A DNA stretch of 64,000 nucleotides from Rotaria sp. Silwood1. Taxonomy: Eukaryota > Rotifera > Eurotatoria > Philodinida > Philodinidae. The notes below the pieces were generated by a model, which worked only from the letters and a program-made list of their open reading frames with translations, was not told the origin of the DNA and ran no database searches. The stretch lies in NCBI GenBank assembly GCA_905250075.1, contig CAJNOP010000001.1, positions 6,033,126 to 6,097,125 of the forward strand. Direction: 5' to 3'. Below are positions 11,719 to 22,600 of the stretch, piece after piece (within the stretch, counting starts at the first letter, position 1; every line of letters starts with the position of its first letter). A program made the position numbers and the translations under genes.

Positions 11719-14674
11719 TGATTGAAAACCTTGACTTAAACACCTAGATCATTTTGATAGCAGTATGTCTTCTGTTTATTTTTGATTTTAGACACTAAAA
11801 TAATATTTTTGAACATAAGTTCTTCTAGAACCAAATATGATATTTGATAAAATTAGTTCCATAAAGGTCAAAAACAAAAGAATAGCTTTTTGGTATGACT
11901 AGAAATCTAAAAAAAACATTGTCTCATCTGTCATGATATCTGAAATGAGAATTAACGAGTGTAAAAGTCTAGTTCTGTATTTCAACAGCTTTCGATGTCA
12001 TATTTAAAAGAAGTTTGAAATAAACATAAGTCAAACATCTCATTAATATTGTAACAATCTATATTTATCTGTTGGTTATTCTCTATATGATAGATTTACT
12101 GGAATGCAAATTACGTATTTTTCTGCAGCAAATCTTAATTAATATTTTAAATCTTGCAACACATTTATATTTCATTATTTCGCTATTCAGAATATAACTT
12201 ATGCTCGATCTCTACTTCAGCAGGTAGAGACAATAAATAACTATAGTTTACCCACACTTTTGATCAATAATAATGTCTCTAATTCAATGAATATGACAAT
12301 GATAATTGTCATATATTTTTGTATTCTCCATTCTAAACGAATTACATTGAAGAAAATAGAAGTTACGAATAAATTTCACATTGAGAGATGACAGATTGCA
12401 CTCGATTATCTAGATAATAAAATACGATTTGAAAATACAGTAGATAATAAGGACGAACAGACAAACGGCGGTAACATACGTTCAAAAGTGTATTAATTTT
12501 AATTTCTTGCTTCATTCAACTATTGTCTTAGGTCAATAATAATGGAAATTACCTTTACAGTTTTTATCGCAGGTGCTATGAAGAGTGTATGTTCACTTTA
12601 AAAGAACAGACTATGTATCTATTTATTTACACATGAACTGACATGAATCAAATCAAGCATTATGGATCCTACTTGGTTTTTATACAACAATCAAAACACA
12701 AACATAATTTCTTATTGTGTTATCAAGCTTGTTTGGTCATCTAGATACTTATTTTTAATGATTCTTTTCTTAAACACTAGAAGAAAAGACGTCAAAAGTT
12801 GAATAAAAGACATAATATTATTGATGAAAGAATCAAGTCAATGTTTGTCCTTGAAAAAAATATCCTCTCTATAACGTAGCAAAAATTATTAGTGGATTCG
12901 AGTTTTCCCAAAAATGATTCACTGCATAAATCTAGTCAACTTCGAATTGCAACACATTTGATGTCGCTTGAAAGGTGTCAATCGAATGACATAAATTTCA
13001 TTGGACCGAACATAAAGGTTTGGTGAGTGGAACTTTTAAAACGTCATTAGTCACGATCTAATCAAGCGTTTTATCTGATGTTTTGCTCCACGAAATGTGT
13101 CACTTATAAAATGCACTTTGTTTCAGGTAGTTCGACACCCTTTATTCGATGATGTATGTTGCATTTGAATAAACAAAACAGACAATTAATGATTAGCATG
13201 CATAAAAACCTTCAGATTGATATGTTTTCCTTATTACACCCCATAAGATTTTTACCAGCTGGCCCACTATGAAACATATTTTATTTAGTAAAGTTTTAGC
13301 TTAATGAAATAGTATTCTGAGTGATACCATAAACAAAGGCAACTGTAAAGTACATTCAACACAGTTGTCTTGTGCAGAAAGTCTTTTCAATGAATATTTT
13401 ATCTATCTACGTATGACACAGCATTCACCACCGTTCAAACAAAGCTAATTGTATCCAGTTTCAGAAGCTCCATTAAAGCAAATATAATTAATCAATTATC
13501 GGTACGATGAAGCTTCACACTATAGACCACGCAAAATTGGAGGAGATGACATGGTGTCTTAAGTTTCGATGCAGCACGATTATAATAGCTAATGTAAGAA
13601 AGTCGGATGTATCAACATGAGTAGATGCCCTCAACTTTTTAATGATAGAACTTGTTTCGCACTTTTACTGATTATAACCTCATTTTGTCATATCAGTTTT
13701 GTCAAATATCATTTGTAAATATAGTGATTATGCAAATGCAAACGATTCGATGTCTGAAATATGATATTTAAGTAAAAGTCAAATGCACATGATTATTGAT
13801 ATTGTGCTTAAAAAGAATTTTTTCAAGAGAAGTTTCTTTTTTCATATGGAAGATTCTATTAAAGAAGTAACTCAATCGTCAAACCTTATACAAATATAGA
13901 ATGCTTTGTAAAAGATTTGCCAGTAACGAAAAATTTTCACAAGAATAATTTGAATGATCCATTATGGTGTATGTCTTTGTGTGCAAATTAAACCAATGAA
14001 ATACCAATAAACATATTCATTTCTATCATAAATGACATGAATATTATTAACAAAATTTTATGAAATCGTTGCACTACCACTGATGATGTCGTATATAAAA
14101 GTTGTAAAATCGACCAACGGCACTGGTAATTTTCCAAATGCAGACAGACTATCATAGCGAAAGTACTATTACAACGATCAAGTATACTTTCAACGGAATG
14201 AACATGTATTATCACATAAAATCATCAATGATGCACTTATACTTTAAACTTATTATTCACTGAAAAGAAAAAAATTTATTGTTAAATATAAAACAATGTC
14301 ACCACAAATCACTGACCGTTAGACATGTTCTTATAATCAGAGAAGATCAATGAATAACAACAACGTAACCTTTTGAGTTTAAATATACTCAGTGGAACTC
14401 GAGTTTTTTACTTTTCATTTCCTTGTTTAGATGACTTCCGAACGCAATAACATATCGAAACGCATATTTTTCACTTGTATAGACAGCAATGAGTAGCACA
14501 AATCTATATAAGAATGAAGTCGTTAATCTCCAAAATGAGTTACTTTTCCAAGAATTTCTAAAATGTTTTGTTGAATTCTTTAAAACTGTTTAAATCAATG
14601 AAACGATTTGAGCTTGTCAATCTTTTATTAATAATTTTAGAAAAAAACAAATATCGATTTTTTTTAATCACAGT
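11719..14674. other. Intergenic, nothing recognised
   Basis: AT-rich sequence with only short chance ORFs (for example 13988-14215 on the minus strand). No repeats or RNA genes were identified by eye. Confidence 0.5.
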
Positions 14675-15529
14675 TTATGGTAGTCGTCCTTTTTTATGTA
14701 AAAACCACATCACACCAAACATCAGTGATGCTTCTTTGGCTTTAGTTTCATCAAATAAAAATTGATATAGTTCATCAACAGGAATCTCGTGTATGGCAAT
14801 AACTATAAATTAATAAATTAATAAAAATGATATTAATCTTTTTAATTTCATCTTACATTCTTGTTCGGATAAGTTTCCACCACCCGTATTTGTTTTCATT
14901 TCATGTGTTACTTCAACATAAAAAAGTTCTTGAAGTGCTCCCGCTGTACCAACGCCCGATCGATATTTAGCCACGGATTCAATTGAGTTGATATCAACTG
15001 AATAACCGCATTCTTCCAGTAATTCAACATGTGCATGTTCTTTATTAGATAAATGTTTTTTATCAATAATCCCAGCACAAAATTCATAAGTGACAGCAGA
15101 TTTAGGATCTTGTTTTGTAAAATCGACATCAGCTGTAGACGAAACATTTTGTGCTGCTTTGCTAATCATAACATGAACAGCTGGACGAAATTGACGAACG
15201 AAAACTAGAGCATCAGTTGATCGATTGTAAACAATGATAACAACTGAATTCTATGATCACATTAAATTAGTAAAATGTGCATAAATTAAGAATGATTGAA
15301 ATATTAATTAATAACTTACATGTGCATCAATTGCATCCCATACTCGTTTTACAGGATTATTATTACGTTCATCGATAAATGTAGCTCGAAAAGGATGAAC
15401 ATAACTCGAATTTTTTGGTAAATCTCCAACTTGAAAATCTTTTATTCGGCATAAATCCTCAATAGTTAAATGACTGCCTAGATTTGGATTTGTAATTTCT
15501 TTTTGTTCTTTTTTTTCCTTGACAGACAT
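14675..15529 (-). CDS. NUDT14: NUDT14-like UDP-sugar pyrophosphatase (Nudix hydrolase)
   Basis: Three exons (15529-15320, 15250-14857, 14802-14675) give 243 residues; animal NUDT14 is about 220. NUDT14 hydrolyses UDP-glucose and ADP-ribose to the sugar phosphate and a nucleoside monophosphate in the cytosol. Diagnostic blocks are WDAIDAHNSVVIIVYN, VFVRQFRPAV (residues 87-95), YEFCAGIIDKK leading into the Nudix box (130-153) ending in VELLEECGY, then YRSGVGTAGALQELFYVEVT, and a C-terminal LMFGVMWFLHKKGRLP. The box keeps the metal-binding glutamates (E146, E149, E150), but the usual Arg of REUXEE is Val 145. The last exon was found by joining the donor at 14856 to an AG at 14803; the extension matches the family's C-terminus. 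AATAAA on the coding strand lies about 46 bp past the stop. Confidence 0.88.
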
Positions 15530-17555
15530 TTTCTAGTAAAAAATAAAATAAAAGAACACTTTTTAATTCATTTTTCTCGACCACTACGATGACTCATGAT
15601 TCAAAATGAATGGTAAATAACACACCAATGCTTGAATAAATCTTCTATGCAGATTTAATAGAAAGATGATGTAAAAAAATAAATGAATCGATGTATTATT
15701 GGAATAAGTAAGATCGTATTGGACGAATAGTTTATATTCAATATTTATAGGAAACAAACAAGTTGAGTGTTTTTTTGTGTTTTCTAAACAAATGAATTGT
15801 GGTTCTAATATTTGATGTTTTATTTCTTAAGTAGCTGAATTTCGACGACACTTATAAAGTTTTGCAATAACCCATAGAATATTTTTACTGGCAAGAAGTT
15901 TCAAATGTCATATGAAAATTACATTATTTTTGCATAAAAAATCCTATTTCATATTCTTTTTAGTAATAAATTAACTTGAACATTTTCATTATATGTCAAT
16001 GAGAATTTTTCTTATTCTTAACCCAAGTAAAAGGATATGGGCTATTTTCAGTAGAAAAGCAGCGTAAATGAACGAAACTTGGAGACAGTCTTGAAGATCG
16101 CAATGTCTTCGAATTGGTCCGCTGATTACCGATTGTTCAGCGTTGCTAAGAACAAGCAACTGATTAAAAGTCTTAGAAAAAAATCTTAAAACAAATCCAA
16201 TCTAGAATATCGCTTTGAAATTCCTTCGATTTTCGAAGTTTTTCTGTCGAAACCAGTTCGTAGTTTTTTACCTAATGAAAGGCAAACAGCCGAACTTAGG
16301 CTTGATAACCAGCCAGAAATGATAGAGTACAACACGTTTCCTGTTATCATCATCATAAAAAAACAGGATATGTGGTCAAAAAGTGTGCTGAGCATGGCAA
16401 ACATACATAAGCCTTTGTTTTTCATATGGAGATTAACAAAGATTAAGCTGAAAGCAAAGGGCGGAACAGTAAAGCGACCAGATACCACAACTTTTCACCC
16501 TGTGTTATTGATCTGACTCCCAGACACGAATCATCAACTCTTTGTACTAGTTTTTAGGTCCTTTCGAGTCATCTATAGCAACAGATGCATCGGAAGAATC
16601 TAGCATATTTTGATTCACTGCAGTACCTCATGAAAATGTCGTCGCTGATCGTTCTCAACCTGCATTGTTAGACATGAACTATCCTGGTCCTTTTCTCAGT
16701 CTACAGAATAAGAATTAACAAAAAAAATCAGACTTACGTTGGTTCTTAGCGAATTTTCACATGTATCATTCAAATCAAATCAAGAAAAAACATTCTTTAA
16801 TGAAAAACCATCGAAAAAGAAAGAATTTATCAGTTTTTCTAGGTTTTATGCAATAGTAGAAGGAAATCATTTCTTTTAACTAAGATAATTGACATTAAAA
16901 GTATTCGATCCCAGGTGTCTCTATACTACGGATATTCTCGAGTGTGGTTAATTACAACAGATCCTTGTTTTGCATATTTTTTCTATTTCCTTCTATGCTT
17001 CATTTTGTTTCTAACTTTTATCTTTTTCAATCTCATTCAAGCACATCATATTTTGTCCGCTTGTGATTCAGTTAATTCTTTAATACCATTTGTATTGATT
17101 AAATATCAATTTTAGAGTCTAGATGCGAGCAACAAACAGAACTAGCCAATCAGATAGCAGAGAAAAAGCAAATGAGTGTGCTGTTATTTTTCTTTTCAGG
17201 CAGAAAAAAGAAAAAAAACAGAAAACAAGAATGTACCGCTTGACAACTACGTTTTCATATTATGTCGGAGGTCGATAGAGGGGTCGGCGACGAGCGACGT
17301 AATAAATGACATGCTTTTTCTTGCACTGTTAACAAGTAANNNNNNNNNNNNNNNNNNNNNNNNNNNNNNNNNNNNNNNNNNNNNNNNNNNNNNNNNNNNN
17401 NNNNNNNNNNNNNNNNNNNNNNNNNNNNNNNNNNNNNNNTTTCTACGATATTCTTTATGTCATGTTTGTCTTCATGATTTCTTATCAGTAGCTAATAAAG
17501 GATTGTTGATATCAAATTATTTCTAAATACTTTTATACTCATCATTAATATTTTA
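15530..17555. other. Intergenic, with a scaffold gap
   Basis: No gene is supported. The minus-strand frame at 16186-16488 and the overlapping plus frame at 16319-16516 look like chance. The 100-N gap is inside this stretch, so part of the sequence is missing. Confidence 0.5.
17340..17439. other. Scaffold gap (100 N)
   Basis: Exactly 100 N, the conventional filler for a gap of unknown length. Sequence order across it depends on scaffolding, so the distance to the pseudogene just downstream is not reliable. Confidence 0.98.
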
Positions 17556-19173
17556 ATGGAATTATCTAACCGAATTGCAAATGAACCATTCATTCGTGTG
17601 CATCTCGATCATTTTTCTGTTGGAAAACAAATTCAACCATTGGAAAATATTAGATTAAGCGTTGATACAGCCGATCCACCACAATGTAATTCAATATTCT
17701 TTATTTTATATTTTATCGTTTTTTTTTTGTTTAAAAAAGTTTTATTGAATCGACCAAAATTTACACCATATAATGACAGGGCTAACGGTTTATATTTTAC
17801 GACAAGTACTAAACAAGGCTATCAAATAACTATAACTATTTATATTGATGATGACAAAACGAATTATATTTATCAAACTAAAATTGAAGATTTAATTCGA
17901 CATGTTGATAAAATTATTCGAGAAGTCAAATTACTGTTTAAAATATTTCAATTTTTATTTTTTTTCTTATTTCATATAAATTTTTTAGTATCGATTCACA
18001 GATGGAGGTCATGCATGGATGTCAATTGAATTGACTAGTAAATTGAAAATAATAAAAATTATAGAAAAAAAAAAACGTTTTGATTTTATTGTTAGTACCA
18101 AGTAATATCAGAAAAGCGCAATGATCAATCCATAATAGAATACGTAAACATTTTGGTCATGAATTTTTACCAAAGTAATTTATTCGACTGATAAATATAT
18201 AAAGATGATTTTTTTTTGTATGTTTTAAGATATTTTACCGTTTTACCTGATTTCTGTAGTGTTTGCAGAAAAATTCTTTGGTAAAATTTTATTTTAAATT
18301 TCATTTTTAAAATTTTTTGATTTTTCAAGGGGTTTTAATACACTGGGATATCAATGTTAATTAAGTGATTTAGTTGTCCATGAAGAATGTATTAATGATG
18401 TAATTACTTGTGAACAATCTTCTGTATAATTAGTAGTAGGTTTTGATATAATTACTTTTTCAGTAACAAAGATGAATTCTTCTTCTTTTTTGTTGTCTTT
18501 AAGATTCATAGAGATTTAAAACCTGAAAATATTCTTTTAATGCAAAATGGTCGCATAAAATTAACAGATTTTAGTCTTTCTAAACAGTTGATTTATAGAA
18601 CAGAAACAACACGTACATTTTGTGGTACAGCTGCATATATAGCACCAGAAATCTATCAAAACATAAATTATAGTTTTCCTATTGATTACTGGTCTTTGAG
18701 TATAACGATCTATGAAATGATCCTATTTGACACTCTATTTAATGGCGTCGATGAATTGGAAATAAAAGAAAATGTAATCTATAGAGATTTCCAATATCCA
18801 AATACTATTTCATCTGATCTTCAAACAATTTTAACTGGGTTATTAAATAAAAATCCAATAGAACGTTTTGGTATAAATGAACTTAGGACAAGGAATTTTT
18901 ATTCATCTCCATATTCATTAGAAGATATTGAACAAGAAAGATTACCATGTCCATGGAACAAACCAGTAAAAATTTTTTTTTCTAGTATAATTTTCAATAT
19001 ATCGTACATGTTTTTCTTTTTAGATTCCTTCTAATCCTCTACTAAAGAAACGTTTAGCAACAGAAGAAATATGTCTATCATATATTGATAAAGAAGCAAT
19101 ATGTACGACACTTACTATAAATAATGATAAATTTCGCAATTTTTCATTTATTGATCCTTCATTAAAACTATGA
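17556..19173 (+). pseudogene. Decayed novel-type protein kinase C copy
   Basis: Homologous in order to the intact PKC that follows. Exons 17556-17685, 17740-17924 and 17989-18084 encode a C2-like region (PFIRVHLDHF..., QITITIYIDDD, HAWMSIELT). Next come eroded C1 pieces: KHFGHEFLPK at about 18146-18175, LPDFCSVCRKILW ending at a donor at the same position as in the intact gene (about 18288), and GYQC, a stop (18358-18360), then LVVHEEC. A GFDIITF remnant (about 18438) marks the start of the kinase domain. The whole N-lobe, including the glycine loop and catalytic lysine, is missing. A good C-lobe exon (18504-18965) carries IHRDLKPEN, TDFSLSK (DFG changed to DFS) and an intact APE. The final exon (19024-19173) ends in the hydrophobic motif FRNFSF. 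It cannot encode an active kinase. Confidence 0.85.
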
Positions 19174-19645
19174 TATTATTTACAAAGAAAAAAGTTTTTT
19201 TTACCTGAAGACACTCGCTTTTCTTCGACTCCATACACACACACTTAATCATTCGTTTCTCTTTCAAATATAAATTGCTATGTTGTTTTTTTCAGGTTGG
19301 TGTGTAATTTTTCTTTTTCTGTTACTTGTATATTTTTGTACCGGTTTCTCTTTTCTTCTCTTTATCGGTTTCTTCTGATCCGAAAAGAAAAAGAAACTCG
19401 TATATGCACTCACAAAATTCCATCATCACGTTCTTTTTCTCAATCATTATTATGATGTTTACTGTCAAACAAAAAAAATGACATCTATAGAAAAAGTGAA
19501 AACTGTTTAGTAAGCATCATTATTTAATGTAAAAATGACGTCGACTGTACGTTCGAAATTTACACATTCTCAATCATGTAATCCAAGTATGATACATAGC
19601 AATTACTTTTGATTTAAACAAAAGTATATCTTTATATTCACAGAT
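19174..19645. promoter_or_regulatory. Spacer between PKC copies; putative leader acceptor before the second
   Basis: 470 bp of pyrimidine-rich sequence with no ORF. It ends in TTATATTCACAG directly before ATATG, a strong 3' splice-site context two bases from the PKC start codon. This fits either a 5' UTR intron or a trans-splice acceptor; spliced-leader trans-splicing is known in bdelloid rotifers. Confidence 0.4.
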
Positions 19646-22600
19646 ATGTCTCAACAGCCACATCCATTTTTACGTATGCAAATAGTGAATTTTCAAGTGA
19701 ATAATAATCAATGTGTAAATTTGTCGAATGTTCAAACACAAATTGAACTTAAAGAAAAATATCGATCAACACGAGATAATGCTGAAAGTAGAAGAAAAAG
19801 AAAATTTATAAGATATCATAACTTTGATTTGTTTGTTTTTTTTTAAAGAGCCAGCGAAAGTAAAATTTCCGACCTACATTGAAAAAGAGAAATGTATTCC
19901 ATTTGATGCTGGTTTAATACATAAAATAAAGCGACAAATTATAATTCGAATTCATTGGAATAATATTACTTATACATTCGAGTCAGATTTAGATGCATTA
20001 AAAAAAATAGCTGATGGACATCGACATCGAGTATAGAATACAGATTTTTATTTTTTTAATGAATTTTGACATCTTATTTCAATTTAGTTTCTTTTTATAC
20101 CACAAGCTCAAGCTGAACTGATTGTAAAATATAAAGGTCAATTCATTGAATAGATTAATTTATTTAATTTTAATGTAATTAATATCATTTTTAGATTCCT
20201 CTGGACGAACACTTCGTCAAGAGAATATTATACAAGGTGCAAATCGTTATGCTGAACGACGTCAACAAATTTATAAACATTTTGGTCATGAATTTCTACC
20301 AAAAGTATTTAAATTACCAACATTTTGTTCTGTATGTTCAGATTTTCTTTGGTCAGTTAATTTTTTTTAGCTAAGAAGAAAAAAAAAAAAATTTATTTGA
20401 TTGATTTTTAAAGGGGCTTTTCTTATCAAGGTTTTCAATGTCAACGATGTGATTGTGTTGTACATAAAGGATGTTATAGTAGATTCGCATGTCCATGTAA
20501 AGGAAAAAAATATCCTGATGTAAGGTTTCTTATTCATTTCTAATATTTATATTATTTTATTGTTTTTCATTTAGCTTAAAATTAATGTTCCTCATCATTT
20601 TGAACAACAACCATTTTCGTTAAAACCTGTTTTTTGTGATCATTGTGGTAGTTTTGTTCGACCTGGTCATGCACATAAATGTTCTCGTATGATTTTTTTC
20701 CTATGACAAAGAAAAACAGCAAACTGTGCCTGAAATTTTCTGTTCGTTTTTTTTTTCGTTCTAATTAAGATTGTGCAATGACTGTACATCGTCGTTGTAT
20801 AGCAAAAGTGGGTAATTATTGTGGATGTGAAGAAAATGTTTTAGCATTATATGAAAAATGGAAAGAAACAGTAAGTTGAAGATTAAAAAAAAATTGAACA
20901 ATTGAATTTAGAATTTGATTTTCTTTTTAAGCATTATGGTGAAGCAGATAATGATTATCAATATAATGGTGATTTATATAATATTTATTCAAGTTTGGAT
21001 AATACTGATCGATCACAGGATGTTCAAAAAGAAATTGAACGTATATCAAAATGTTATCGATCGAATGTAACATCTGGATTTGATATAAATCAATTTCGAT
21101 TGATACGTACATTAGGACAGGGAATGAATGGAGCAGTAAGTCTTATTTATTGAATTTGATTTTTATATTTAATAAAAAGCTTTATTTTTAATTATGAGGA
21201 TTCATAACGATTTATTAGATATGACGATGTTTCTTATGTTCTGTTAATCATAAGAAGAAAACTGATAATTAAGTCATGTATTTTGATCTATTCAGTTCTT
21301 TTAAAACATAGAATTCGTTTATTTGTTAAGTATAGATTTTATAATGGAAAATTTTTGGAACCTATTCCTTTTTTTATTTGTTATTCTACTTGATGTGAAA
21401 TGAGAAATGTGTTTTTTTATGTTTTATAATTATCAATAATTCTTGATAACGAGTTGCATTATACAAGAAATTTATAGTCTTTTTTGAAAGCTTTTTAAAA
21501 TACATATTACATATGATTTTGTTCGAGAACACTTTGTAGCCAAATCATTTCTCTAGCTTTTTGCACCCTCTTATGATCGCGCCAAACAATATTGATAAAG
21601 ATTTTTTATGCTTTATGTATTGAAAACTAGATTTTCATGATGCATTTCTTTATCCTATATGAAATTATCTAAACCTTCTTAATTTGAATTCACTGCTACG
21701 GAATTTTCACTGCCATAATTTTTTCCTCCATAAGCTCAGTAGTAGCAAAAGAAGTCAGAGATTTTTGGAAAGTAAATTATTTTATGAACAAGAAGCATGA
21801 ACATAGTTTAGAAACTTTTTTTTGACCATTCCTATAAATTTTATCTACACAATTCATTTTCTCTTATCTTCTGAAGTATGTAGAGTTTCTATTGGTGTGT
21901 CAATTGTTGTTTAATACTTGATAGTAAAATCGATGAAAATCTCTAATAGAACTATACATAAATGATCGTATTTTTATTATGCTTTTAAGTTCTCTACAGG
22001 TCAATATTATTAACTCAATAGAAAACGACAATGAAAACAACTGAATGTATCAAAATACTATGGATAAAACAGTTATTTAAAGCAAAACACGTTTTAAATA
22101 TCTCATAATTTTGATTAATTAATAAAATACTAGAAATCTGCATTGTGGTCACAGTGGTCACCACAAAAAAGAAAAATAGTTTCTCCGAACAGCTTTTCAT
22201 AATACGACAAGAAGAATAGCTTGAGTTAGATCGTTGATTCAGAATTTTCTTGTCTTTAAAATGACGTTTAACAGATGAGAATAGAACAATCTCCGACAGA
22301 GAAAAATGTTATAAATAGGTTGTGATCAATCACCGTCAGCGCTGGTCACGACTGTGACCAGAATGAAAATCACTAAATAGTACATTTTACAATATTTTAC
22401 TTTTTGTTAATCAGTTTTTATCTTTCAAAAATAAATGTATATAATTTATATAATACATGTTTCGTTTATCTTTCACTCAAATCATTTGTTAAATTCTCGA
22501 ATAATTACATATAATCTATGATTCAATATTCATCGGAAAAGCATTCTAAAATATTGTAGTATTTCTTTTTTTTTTAAGAAAACATCAATACTTAACGAGA

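Noticed and set aside
16186-16516. 100-codon minus ORF overlapping a 65-codon plus ORF
   Set aside because: Both strands are open by chance; the hydrophobic composition matches no receptor pattern and no splice context was found.
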